DNA of 64,000 bases. Source: Liolophura sinensis. Lineage: Eukaryota > Mollusca > Polyplacophora > Chitonida > Chitonidae. Under the pieces are notes generated by a model. It did no database searches and was not told the DNA's origin. It worked only from the letters and a program-made list of their open reading frames with translations. The stretch is from positions 69,483,249 to 69,547,248 of the forward strand of contig NC_088295.1 of NCBI RefSeq assembly GCF_032854445.1. Reading direction: 5' to 3'. Of the stretch, positions 1-23,305 are shown one piece after another. Each line of letters opens with the position of its first letter. The first letter of the stretch is position 1. The position numbers and the translations under genes are program-made.

Positions 1-1074
1 CATTCAAAAATTCAAACGCCGCAGTTAACATGTTTTCCTCGAGGAAGTTTAAAGGTGGTACGCCGACTCTTCACTGCAGAACAATGTACCCATCAACTTT
101 TAAGTTCTTTCCGGTTCTGAGTTTGGCTTTTGAAGCACCAGCAACTAAGTCTTAAGTCTTAAGCTTTAATATTCTGCTGATAAAATAAAAAATAAAAAAA
201 AAATGGTCCTGTAAGTTTGTCGTCTCAGATAAACGTTTGTGACAATAACGTTGCCAGGTAATGTATCCAGTTTGGGGTCGCTTTATTCCGGTTTTCCAAC
301 ATATGGCCCTGGGCTTATTTTGTCACGCTTGGATTACTATCATTCGCTTACTGACGAGCTGTCTGGGGAGCCGTTAACTCGGAACTAAAAAGGCTATTTC
401 AAGTTTTATCCGTCGAGCTACATGTCACAAGAGACAAATTGTCGACTTCTACATGCGACGGATCAGCGCAGTTTTCGTGGAAAGGCTTTGTGTATATTCG
501 ATATTCTCACGTACTGATCAATCCTACACATATCCCATGAAAGGGATTTGTGTGAAATAGTCTACATCCATACCCTGTCAATCGTACAAATATCCCATGC
601 ACATTAGCACCCTAATCAAGCTGTAAAACTGAATCTACCGTTATAGTCACGGGATGCATTCGTACGTTTACTGCACTCCTCAAATACCAGCCTGCCAGAT
701 TTCACGGCATTTCAGCCAACTATTTTGTACTCCTGAAAGACTTTCATCCAAAGCTACACGGAGTACACCGTCTGTATCACTCAAGCCCAATCTAACTACA
801 TGTAGTGTTCATCTTTAGTGAAATCCGATGAGTGTTTTACAACCAACAAGGCACTTCATTCATTTGACCCAATCATGTTGTCAGTCTATAAGGGGAGGAA
901 ACCAGTCAAAGCCCATTGAAACCCTTGTTGCATGCCTGTCAGAAGTGCTGCTACCATGGTGGTAGAAGATGGATTCATCTCACTTGAAGGTTCAAACTAA
1001 CCAACGTTCAATGACATATACAACATGGAAGATTATTGACTTAATAACTACAAGAAAGCCTGAACTAGCAGAAT
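1..1074. other. 3' flank of the PP2A gene, no gene recognised
   Basis: AT-rich sequence without a convincing splice-bounded ORF. The longest start-to-stop frame near the edge (30-155, plus, 41 codons) has no recognisable motif. A short phrase, roughly TACAAATATCCCATG, occurs twice (about 523-538 and 583-599). Nothing else is supported. Confidence 0.4.
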
Positions 1075-1094
1075 CAAGTTAGGATCATTTTTTT

Positions 1095-1100
1095 TTTATT
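1095..1100 (-). promoter_or_regulatory. candidate AATAAA poly(A) signal for the PP2A gene
   Basis: The plus strand reads tttatt, so the minus strand reads AATAAA, about 950 bases downstream of the stop codon at 2051. An A-rich run on the minus strand follows. The stretch 1095-2050 would then be 3' UTR. It contains only short ORFs without similarity that I recognise. Other AATAAA matches are possible in such AT-rich DNA. Confidence 0.3.
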
Positions 1101-2050
1101 TGTGACAGTTTACAACATTACAGTACACAAATCCACAGTTAAAAGACAAATGATTCAATCCTTTAACGTAAAAAATAACTTACTAAGGAAAATCGACAAA
1201 TTTAATTAGATCGGGATGTTTGTTAGTACAGTTAGAGCACAACTGAACCCAGAACATGAAATTATATCAGGGTTGTGTAAGCTGATGCTACCATTATCAA
1301 ATTTTGTACACAATTCCAGACAAAAGCCACAGTGCCAGGTTTAAAGGTACAAAATGGCAGATCTACGGCCAAGTGGAGCTGTTTCAACAGACTATTGTGT
1401 CCTACAACAAGGTACAAAAATTAAACATGCTCTCTTACACAGTGTTTAGATTTAATCACAAAGTTAATAGTACAATTCTGGGGAATCCCAGGTGCTCTAT
1501 GTTGTAGGGCCACAACTGTTCCATCTGTGGTCATGTCACAGAGTAACTTCTTGTTTCCTCATTTCATAACTCTGTCAATGATACAATGTCATGATTAAAG
1601 CTTACTGCTGCAGAGAACAACTTCATGAACACCTTAAATACCTTAATATAACTGTCATGTTTATGGGTGGGGAGTCCCTTGTCAGTTACCTAAATGTTCT
1701 GTTGAAAAGCCGCCATCAGATCCAGTCTCGACTCCAGAGCAAAGAATTAGCTCAAAACAATAACTCCAGTAGTAATTCTTACGCTCTGTTGGCCATTATG
1801 TCATTAGGAATTTCATGGGAATAGTGTCCTTTATAACTGAAAAAGTGCATTCTGGGATCATAATTCTCTAATAATATTGTCCCACATGCCATTACACCCA
1901 TAATCATTCATTCATTCAATCATTCTCTAAGGAAGGAGAATAAAAAAATCAGTGTCTACAGTATCAGTAAATATAAACTTAATGCCTTATTCACTGTAAA
2001 AGTAATAATATGATATGTTTTCTAAGAATACTTACATGACATTCTTGTAT

Positions 2051-13756
<11,706 letters not shown>

Positions 13757-13922
13757 TTTATGTTAAAATATCCAAACCAGTGGACAAGACTGCGCATGTC
13801 CCGGGCACCTTACATGTTCCAGTCGTACTCAGGTTTTATGTCCCTGGCCATGAATTTACGTCGCTTTAGACGGTAAGGGGCACTTAAAAGAATATAAAAC
13901 CGAATTTTAAGGCAGAAAAAAA

Positions 13923-13952
13923 CCCCCACCCCCACCCCCCACCCCCACTCCC
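13923..13952. repeat. C-rich tract
   Basis: A run of C5-6 blocks separated by single A or T bases, about 170 bases upstream of the PP2A start codon. The complementary strand is G-rich, with four or more G-runs, and could form a G-quadruplex. Any role is inference. Confidence 0.6.
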
Positions 13953-14906
13953 AAAAAAAATCCATTACATTTTCAATTATTGCGAGATCTGTGAGATTCC
14001 ATCAACCAATTCATAGTGAAGGGGAGACAACTTTAGCCTACTTCCTAAAAATATGGGAATAATTCCCTTGGGATTCTAAACGCATCAGTTCTGAACATAC
14101 CTACAGAATTAAAGGCCGTAGCATACGGAGTGAAACTAAACAAGCAAAGGGATGGTGACAGTTGGATTATACTGTGATAAGGCCCCATGACTGTACTTGA
14201 TGACACGCATAAAGTGACGACACACATACATGTTCACGCATGCAAACACTGCAAACACTTTGAACGTTCATTTAAATTTCTATAAATTCTATCTTCAAAA
14301 TTAAGACATATCATGGCAAGAAGTATAAAATTGTTCCACACGAACTCCATCCTTAGTAGCGAAATCGACAAATGGGTTAACCTGGGGCGTTTATAAACAC
14401 TAATTTGATTAATTATTATTATTGTCACGAAGTTCATTATTTATTTATTCATTTATTTGTTTTTATATCCTGTTTTAACGTTTCCATGTAGATCAATATA
14501 ACAATCAGTAGCCATGCTACAGGCTGAGGCTCTTACTTATACATAATAGGCTACGCACACTGTTGAGTATAAGACATGCCACTTAATTCAAGTCCTTTAA
14601 ATCTTACTTCCCAGTAAATTTCAGTTGGATTCATTTTCCCCCGTAACAACCCAAAGTGAACCGTCTTCAGATCAGGAGCGGTTCTGATGGGCTATAGGGG
14701 TCTAGGTTGTTTGAATTTAATCCGATCTGATTATACATTCAGTTAGACCGAGGAATTAAACCAGTACAGCCTAATTCAGATTAAGGCTGCTTCCACACAC
14801 ATTCTTTGACCTGTTCTATTTTGTTCTTTGCTAGTATCTTATGTTCTTTTCGGTTGGTGCATCCGCTTTAAGTTTGCACAATTTTTGTTGTGCAATATTT
14901 ATTAAT

Positions 14907-15128
14907 CTATTTGGTTGGTGTTTTACGCCGTTCTCAAGAATGTTTCACTTATACGATGTCGGCCAGCATTATGGTGGTAGGAAACCGGGTACGGTCTGGG
15001 GAATCCACGACAATCCACAGGTTGCTGACAGACCTTCCCACGTAGAGAGGAAGCCATCAAATGGGCTGGACTCGAACTCACCGCGTCATTGTGCTGCGCT
15101 AGTGCACTCTAACCACCAGCCCATATAT
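14907..15128 (-). mobile_element. SINE family 1, near full length, minus orientation
   Basis: On the minus strand it begins with a tRNA-like head (GGTGGTTAG A-box-like, then GTTCGAGTCC B-box-like), continues with the family body and ends with the AACCAAATA tail. It is the mirror image of the element at 5334. A 132-codon ORF on the plus strand across this interval is an artefact of the repeat. Confidence 0.8.
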
Positions 15129-15612
15129 AGGCTGTGTGCTGCTGCATGGGAATGGGGGCAAGTGGGCGTTGGCTTTTACTCGATGGCTTATTACATCAAA
15201 GCGTTGCTCTCACCGCAGTTGATCCCAAGGCTTGCTTGAGGCCACAGACTCGAATTAATCCAATCATACCGACTAAATATGTGTGTTCAAATTTCTGTCT
15301 CGCCGACGATCATTTAAGGATGATCACCAATACATTCAAAATAAAGACGAACTTTTGTTCGTCAAACTCTAAAACGTAATCATCAAATTGATCTAGGATA
15401 AATTCATCAAACTGAGTAATCAATGTTGGCCAAATGTGCCAGTAGAGTAGTTCGTCAAATTGACCAATTATTCGTCGGCGGCGATAGTCAGATTGATTAA
15501 CGCAAGTTCGAATTTATTAATTTGCAGTAGTCAAAATTCTATCTCGGATTTTACGATCGTCAAAGTGACCAGAGCGCAAATGTTTTTTACCTTGCCACAC
15601 TGCCTAAGGTTG

Positions 15613-15642
15613 CCTTGTCAGACTGCCTGCAGTCTGTCAAGG
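15613..15642. repeat. 30-bp near-perfect palindrome
   Basis: Arms CCTTGTCAGACTGC and GCAGTCTGTCAAGG pair over 14 bases with one T:T mismatch and leave a 2-base loop. It is intergenic, with no gene adjacent. Confidence 0.7.
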
Positions 15643-17639
15643 TAAGAAACTGTAGGCGTACGTAATCAAAGCGCTTTTAGGCGAAAATGAAAGCTAAGAA
15701 AATGACCTAATATTCACCAGGCAGACAACTGAAAACTAAACACACCGGTACAAGAGCTAAATGTATTCAAATACATTAATTCTAAATTCAACTCCACGTG
15801 ACGGGAAACTCAAATCGCGACATTTATGACCGTCATCCAAGTAATCTGTCGTTTCAAACACTTCTTCCCACTCAGCAGCATTCACTGTTTCAATAGGTCT
15901 TTTGGTGAAAGGCTACAGACTTTCCAAATATAGGCAGTATGCTCTTAAAGGACCAGCCCATAGAAATAAAACATTTCAATGCATTCAAGTCCTAAACCCA
16001 TACCCCCCCCCCCTCAAAAAAGTATTTTTACTTATATAATTGTCAGTTGTTCATTTGGTGAGGCTTAATTCCATTTTGAGCTCGCTTTTCCATTAAGAAT
16101 GGCATAAATCAAACAAACTTCAAAAATTTCTGTCAGAATTAAACTATTCAAAACTGAAAGTCACGGTTAAGAGAAACATACATACATATAATTGCTATGT
16201 TGTTATCACTTTACTAATCACTGGTAGCCTGGCATGTCCGTGCCAGATTAAAAACACATTTTGTTTTAGTTGCACCAATACTAGAGGTGGTGCCTTCATC
16301 TTGTCTTGGATATTTAAGATTACTCTCTGGATAAACGAAAGTGTGTTGTTCAGCTCCTTTGGATAGGATATTTTGAATATGCGACTGCAAGAGTGAGAGC
16401 ATCCACAACACACTTCACCTCACATACAGCCAATCCATACAGACACCTGTCTATAAGGCAATCCTCGTCTAGATTAAGCAGCCTCCACAAAGACCGAGTA
16501 CATTATTGAGATCCTCCTTCATCTAAATAAAAAAAATGAATCATATATCAAAATTATTTTGGAGGTTTGCTGGTAGATGAGAAAGTCAAGTTAGTTAAAA
16601 AATTAATTGGAAACTTCTCAAAGGAATATATTACCTTTCGGCTGCATGTTTGCAATTTATTTGAACAGCACATATTATTATTGTTCCTTAATTCTGGTAG
16701 CTTAATTTAATACCGTTTACATGTATAAGGTGGGACTATACACGAATACGTTTTATTGAAACATAGGCTGGCCTCCTATTTATTACATTGACGTTTTCAG
16801 TAAATCATTTCAACGTTTTCTCCAAAACACTGGTGTTTTCTAGAAAACGAGTGACATGTCTACTAGCGTGTCTGCTAGGGTGATCAAATAGCCGTTTTTA
16901 TTTTAACATGTATATGCCTATAAGCTTTTACCGATCTGTTAGAGTCAGTGGAAAGACCACTGAAAACTGTATCCAGAGTTATACCTCAATATATATTGAA
17001 ATATATTGACTTCATAGATTCAAAATATTGGATGTCATTTATGCAAAAATGGGCTTTTTACTTTTTTATTTCACCTTTATAGATATAGTTATTGTGAAGT
17101 TTACTGTAAAGTCTCCTGATGCACGAAAACGTCATTCTAAAATTAAATATGATACTGAGTATGACAAAAAGAAAAACGAAAAAAAAAAGAAATGCTTGTG
17201 GCATGATTTAAATTTGAAGCATGTAAAAACGAAAATGACATTTTGAATATATTTTTCAACGGTCTTTCAGCTGACTCTTGACACTCACATCATTTTTGTT
17301 TTTTTCACGAAGACATGCAGTCACAAATAGCATGGCCATTAATTTCATTACGGATATTCATTATTTACGGCCCACAAATGTAGTCAGTTTTAAAACAATG
17401 TGTATGTTGTTGCATGTTATATATTTATTAGCATATAAAGATGCATACAAATTAACATATGCAAGAAATTTCCTGGTATGTGGTTTGTAGTGAAGTGGGG
17501 ATGGAGATCTCAGCTGAGGACCGGATGATCTTGAAAGGTGATGACACTTCGGGGTTTGTGAAGCTCAAAAATAACAATCTGAAAAGCACAAAGTGACAAC
17601 GATACAGCCCGTGACGGATGCTTAAACCAACATAATGTC

Positions 17640-18060
17640 TAACTTAAAGATGTTTCTAAGTTTAGGCTGTCTAAATTTAAACGAAGTAAAACCCTGCGAT
17701 GACTAACAACGATGTTACCTGTCAATAGCTATTTTAAATTCGCATGCTGTAAAATCCAGGAGTAAACAACTTAGTGATTTTACTCAGCTTTAGGTATCTT
17801 ACAAATTCACATTAAGTAAAAACCTCCCATAACTAACTTAATGATACGTGTTACATAAACTCACAATGACAATGACTATAGCTTAATAATGTTACCTATT
17901 GGTTTAGATATCTTACAAATTCACATTAAATAAAAACCTTCCATGACTACCTTAATGAAGCATGTTACATAAATTTACATGCAATAAAACCTATGGCTAT
18001 AGCTTCACGATGTTACCTATTGGTTTAGGTATCTTACAGATTCACATGTAATAAAAATCT
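17640..18060. repeat. degenerate tandem repeat, about 115-121 bp unit
   Basis: The phrase TAGGTATCTTACAAATTCAC recurs at 17791, 17905 and 18026 with small changes. Intervening text (gatgttacctattggttta, taaaaacct) is also shared. About three diverged units fill the space between the last two exons of the pseudogene. Confidence 0.65.
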
Positions 18061-19158
18061 GTTTTTACAGCATCTGAGGACTATGCATGGGTAGATAAGA
18101 TAATGGATGAGTTTCTACATTAAAACTTCCAAGTATATTGCGCGTAACTCATTTATTTCATACAAATGTGCATGGAATGTGAGCTACGAGACCGATATAG
18201 TAGTATGGCGACGAAGAAGAAGAACACCACTGTCAACAACATAATCATCAAAATGAGCTGTTCGTTACCCATGCGAGACAATTAAATATTTAATTTTACC
18301 TAATTGCTTACGCTTTTGATTAATGCCTGTCTCAAGAACAGGTGCCGGTACATAGAGAGTCTTCCGAGGACCAATGTTCCAGTAGCGGCCCAAGTGGAAT
18401 CCGTTCACGAAAACAATGCCGTTTTCCCAGTCCTACATATGGCATAGACCACAAAATATTCAAACTTTGCAACTCAACTTCGAACTAGGCATACTTGATT
18501 AAGAATCTGGAGAGAAAGCCCCCTAATAACCGTTAAAATAAATGAACAAAGAAAAAATAACATGACGAAGAATACAATTACGCCCATAATTACCCAACCT
18601 TGCACGGAGTTCTCTTCACAGATGCAACAAAGATGTATTCCACACTTTTCAGTAAATTACATATTGCTCAAAGAAACTGAAAACATGCACACGGGGATGT
18701 TAGTTGGCACCAGACATACATAGTTAAGAAATGATGGTTTTATTCACTACGAATGCGTTGTGATCGGCATAACTGCAGAAGGGGCCTTCGTGGCCGGTGG
18801 GGATTAACACGCCAACACGTAACGTCGTGTCCTTGTGGGGAAGAATGCTGTTAGCACATGATAAGGTCAAGAAGATAGCCCAGGGAGGCGACCTGCCACG
18901 ACATACAAGAATTCACGTTTGAGCAAATTAGAATTCACATTTGCTCACGTTGGAATAAAAACAAAATTAGCCTTTGTACAAAATAAAATCCACATTTGTG
19001 GATATACGAATTCCCGTCGACACATATTGGAGATCACCTTTGTAAATATGACATTTCACCTTTGTATAATTCACGTTTTTATTATTTATTCATCAGTGAA
19101 ATCCGCGTGTTTCTATCACTGATAAAAATGATATCTTCACCAGTTAGATATCACTTTT

Positions 19159-19308
19159 CCTCTCACCAATGCGGTCGCTGTGAGTTCAAGTCCAGCTCAT
19201 GCTGGCTTCCTCTCCGGCCGTAAGTGTGAAGGTCTTCCAGCAACCTGCGGATGGTCGTGGGTTTCCCCCGGGCTGTGTAAAACACCAATCAAATAAATAA
19301 ATAAATAA
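19159..19308 (+). mobile_element. 5'-truncated SINE family 1 with 11-bp target-site duplication
   Basis: Begins just before the B box (GAGTTCAAGTCCAGCTC) and ends with CAAATAAATAAATAAATAA. It is flanked by perfect direct repeats ATATCACTTTT at 19148-19158 and 19309-19319. 5' truncation with an intact tail is the signature of target-primed reverse transcription. It inserted within the decayed galactosidase copy. Confidence 0.85.
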
Positions 19309-20419
19309 ATATCACTTTTGTTATTACATTTTGCTACAACACTTCTGGAGACCTTGACCCATGACCCACAGTTGGCCTTGCCGGAACTACTTTTGTACAT
19401 GCCGTGTGCTACATTCATTGTGTCACTTCTTGCAGGTGATGTCCCAGGACCGTGAACTCTTCGTGGACCGCATCACGCCGTGCACTTCCGCGCAATATAT
19501 AGTTCGTGAAGGCTTAACAATGCCAACACCAATCTTTCAGATAGTTTTACATGAATAGTGAAAACATTCTTCGTGCAGTTACATATCTGGTAACCGGTGT
19601 AGACAAAATAATACTGAAGGCGGTCACGGCTTTTTGGGTACTAAGTATTCGCCTGGTAGCAGCCTTGTATTTAGCAAGTCTACCCTGGTCCCACAAATAT
19701 ATGGTCCGCGGCGAAATATGACCTTCAGGTCAAGATCATGTGCCAGTTGTAGATATTTCTTACAAAAAGTGAGGTATATTACTAAAACAATAAGAGATCA
19801 TATCATAGTAAAGCACTCCTGTCAGAGAGTTCTGTTTTGTATAGAAAGCAGTTTATAGAATATGAATAGATAATTATGCACGTTGGCTTATAAATATTGT
19901 TTGTGACATTCTTAATAACTTTACTGGTTGATCCAACTGATTTCTTCTCTCATCTTTTCGTGGTGGTTCCATGATACATAGCTGTTGAAGATAAAGTAAG
20001 ACATACAGGAAGGGGCGCACGATTTGTACCATCTGTACGTTTTTCACGAAACACGTGGCATTCTATGCATCGTGTTTAATATAATTCCGCCATAAGACTG
20101 AAACACACCCTCTCCTTGCATGTTGATTTATATGTGGCATCATGGAAAACTGGTCTGATTATATATATGTATATCTATGCCCTTAGCGTCAACTACAGTC
20201 ACTGAATCGTTGTAGTTTATATATGTTCTTGGCCTTGCAATTATTTTAGTTGACGGCCGGTATACGAAAATCTGTTTCGACGCAAAACATCACAAAAAAC
20301 GCCCGACTTTCTTACATGCATAATTTCATTTCACATTTCAATGTACTGGCTTTGGTTGAATATTGTAAAGGTTGCACACCACATACGTTCAGATACAAGT
20401 GGGTATAAAAATTATCTAT

Positions 20420-21010
20420 TATATAAGATATCGACAAATAAAATATCAATAAATATTTCACTTACTGATATCGACAAATAAATTAGCGGTATTGATAAAT
20501 ATTTTTCGATATCGCAATATTTATAAATACTGTTTATTTTTGGTTTCAATGGAAAAATGACTGCTCCCTCTCCAATGATAAGAGAAACATACTTGTATTT
20601 ACATTGGTCGACGTAATATGGTCAGCCATCGAAAAGATAAGGTAGCAGAACAGGGGCCTTCTGACCCCTAGGTCGGTGATTTGATGCAGCAGACCGCGCA
20701 GTGCTTATGACACACTGTAGCACGAGTGATATAGGAACTAGTATAATGCCTGTAAAAATATTGGAAAATGTCATGCGTTTTACCCGATTCTGCCAATGTT
20801 TTAAAACTTCAGGTTAAAAACATTACATTTCAGGAGAGAGCTGTAATTGTCACAAGGTTAAAACGGTGGAATGAATGATATCGACACATAGTGGTATTTA
20901 TTGACATCGCTGATCCATTTATCGATAAATAGTAGTATTTATTGATAAATCATTCATATCTGTAAATCATTTATCGCTATCGATAAATGAACTGTCGACA
21001 TCGATAATTC
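20420..21010. repeat. two clusters of ATCGATAAAT-like motifs
   Basis: Variants of ATATCGACAAATA, ATTGATAAATA and ATCGATAAAT occur many times in both orientations at 20425-20530 and again at 20878-21010. The two clusters flank about 350 bp with no such motifs. They may be the subterminal repeats of an old transposon, but no clean termini were found. Confidence 0.5.
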
Positions 21011-22739
21011 TCCAGTAAATGTTAATCTGGCCCCTCATACAACAACGCCTGTACATTGTAAAGATTCCACCTTCTACATACCGGTACTTTTACTTTCATT
21101 CCTACTTGATGTTTGGGGTTAATAACCATTTGAAAGCTAATATTGACGTTAGTATAAAGAGGAAATAGTCACTTGACGGCTTGTGATATTTCCCTGTAGT
21201 AATACCACGGCATTTAGACGTTAAGCACAATAAATTGTTCCACTATCTACAAAATCACAGCATCCCAATATGTTACACTTGAATGTATAAAATATTATGA
21301 TATGCCAATTTCACTATTTGAAAGTTTTTGTCAACTCGGCAGATGGACTTAATCTCCATCTTTAGAAAGCATTATATGCCAAGTAGATGTAACGGGGAAC
21401 TTGCACGCTCCTCTTTCAGGCACATGCTGCATGTACATCTATGGGTAGCCATTTGTTCATACTGAAACAATGATGCACGGAGATCGATGCTTACGTTTCA
21501 ACGGTGTTCAGGCTACATGCTTTCAGTTTAAGCATCCTGTCTCTCCAGTACTGCTGTGGTGTACGGAAATTGCGCATGGCCTTGCTCAGGATAATGAAAG
21601 GGCTATTCACTGAGCATGAACTGACGGCTTCTGTAGCCCAGGGAGGCGACCTGCCACGACATGTCTGAGGAATTATCCGTCTTTCTCCAATCTTTATAGT
21701 CCGATTATCGCGATAAACTGTCCCAGTTAACCGTCTACATCTTCTGCAACTTTATATCATTTTACATGAGTGACAACGAGAGGGCAGGTACGGATGCTGT
21801 CCAGATAACTTCACTGTGCTCTAGTAGCTTTCAATGTAGGCCAAGTCACCCAGCTGTAATGTAGAAGACGGAATGCACATAAACTAGGTCATACAAAGAG
21901 AATGCCTGGTAGTAATTAATCATAGTACTCCCACCACGACAGTGCATTTTAAAGTGTATGTTATATCCAAACTCGGTCGGTTGGGTTTGCAAAGCGAAGG
22001 AAACTAATACATAACTTATCTCTATAACCTGTGGACGAGCAGTCAACGGTGTTCACAAATGTTTAATAGGTCTTCAAGGGGTGGGTATAGCCAGTAGTCT
22101 GCGCACAATTTCGTTCAGCCCAAAGCTAAGCTGGAAAGTTCCTACCTGTCATATACACTTCCATACGGACAATTTCATGAAAAAAAAAAAAAAAACGGCT
22201 CGAGCTCTACCTTATTTTTGCTGTGTGCAGATTCCCTATAACGATTTAAGAGAATGTTGGGGAGGATAAAATTTTCGCGCCCCATCACCTTGCCAGAAAA
22301 AAAATAAAATTCCAAACAAGGCAGACGTTGATTTGAGTTTTCCAATTGGAAAGTTTAACTGCTGGATTACTGTTGAATGATGGTTTACGAATGCTGGCTT
22401 TCGCATTACATTTCGGGCGTTTTCTGGAATCGGCGGATAGCGAAAATAAGGCATGGTTCGATCCGGTTTTTAGTGAAATTGCCCGCGTGAGAAGTGGAAA
22501 GGGCTGGCTTGACTTGATGTTTTAAACATTATTTGTTCTGTTTAATCGTGTTGTCATTGGAACGCCACACCGAAGGTAATAGACATGACACGCCATCTTA
22601 TAAAAAAAAACGTCAGGCCGACCAGGACGGGACTATTCCTCTGACGCTGACCGCTAGATAGCCGGAGGTTACCAAGATTTAGGCCTATGTACTGCCGTGG
22701 TTGTTCGAGAAATGACGGTGACGATACACTAACTATACA

Positions 22740-23200
22740 CTACAGACTTTGAAAATGGTATTTGTTACTGCCTCGCTTGGCGCTCAGAGGTTAGAGGTTA
22801 GAGCGAGGAAACAAGACTGGTCGTCGGGGTGTTTGGCCCTTTCGTACGTCTTAAATTATAACTACACTGATGTCTCTGCTCTGGTTTTACCCTCTACGGT
22901 GCATGTCTTTTAATTATATTCCATAGACTTTGAAAATGGTACTTGCTACTTCCTCGCTTGGCGCGCTGCACTGAGAGATTTGGGGAGTGATGGAGACAGG
23001 ACTGGTCGGCGGGGTCGTTGGCACTCTTGTACGTCTTCAATTATAATTACACTGTTGTCGCTGGTTTGATTTAGCTCTCTCTATGATGTACGTTTTTAAA
23101 TATATATTGTAGACTTTGAAAATGGTACTTGTTACCGCCTCGCTTGGCGCTCAGCGCTGGGAGATTTTGTACGTCCTCAATGATAATTATTCAGTGTAAT
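22740..23200. repeat. tandem repeat, about 183 bp unit, 2.5 copies
   Basis: AGACTTTGAAAATGGTA starts at 22744, 22925 and 23111, and is followed each time by a variant of CCTCGCTTGGCGC. Later phrases (GGACTGGTCGGCGGGG, TACGTCTTCAATTATAAT) also recur. The units differ by substitutions and small indels. Confidence 0.75.
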
Positions 23201-23214
23201 GTGACTGCATGGGT

Positions 23215-23305
23215 GGAGTGTCTTACATACTTATCTGACGGCGATAAGGTTACGCCTAGGAGTAAACCACCGACCTTCGGCAGCTCACTTAAGGCCACAG
23301 CCTAA
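23215..23305 (-). mobile_element. SINE family 2 fragment
   Basis: Its reverse complement reads GGCTGTGGCCTTAAGT...AAGGTCGGTGGTTTACTCC, the same body as at 24900-25115 and 56815-56960. Head and tail are not recognisable. Confidence 0.6.

Larger units (their letters stand above)
13757..17509. other. intergenic region upstream of the PP2A gene
   Basis: Contains the PP2A promoter side (a partial NRF-1-like TGCGCATG lies just upstream of the start codon, about 13790-13800), a C-rich tract, a SINE and a near-perfect palindrome. No splice-bounded coding exon was recognised. ORFs of 60-130 codons here overlap the SINE or have no recognisable content. Confidence 0.6.
17510..21664 (-). pseudogene. partial, decayed duplicate of the beta-galactosidase-like gene
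   Basis: Five blocks match exons of the intact gene upstream, in the same order and strand. 21664-21495 matches its first recognised exon (MSWQVASLGYRSRQF...) but has an in-frame TAG followed by a frame shift. About 19981-19925 matches the second (YVSWNHHEKM for YVPWNLHEEI). About 19759-19673 matches the third (KYLQLAHDL, then RRGPYIC for [11 protein letters not shown]), and similarity then stops. 18432-18312 matches the second-last exon without damage ([18 protein letters not shown]). 17578-17510 matches the last exon without damage (IVIFELHK...SVITFQDHP...stop). The eleven or more exons that hold both catalytic glutamates are absent. The penultimate block ends four bases beyond the expected junction, which would shift the last exon out of frame. 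No active enzyme is expected from this copy. Confidence 0.85.

Noticed and set aside
1591-1824. 77-codon plus-strand ORF near the PP2A 3' end
   Set aside because: It lies antisense to the probable 3' UTR, with no motif or splice context.
1838-2003. Alternative PP2A last exons after TTTTCAG or TTTACAG acceptors
   Set aside because: Their C-termini do not match the family, whereas the acceptor at 2067 gives ALKLS-stop, close to the usual ending.
14841-15239. 132-codon plus-strand ORF
   Set aside because: It runs through a SINE in reverse orientation and has no splice context or motif.
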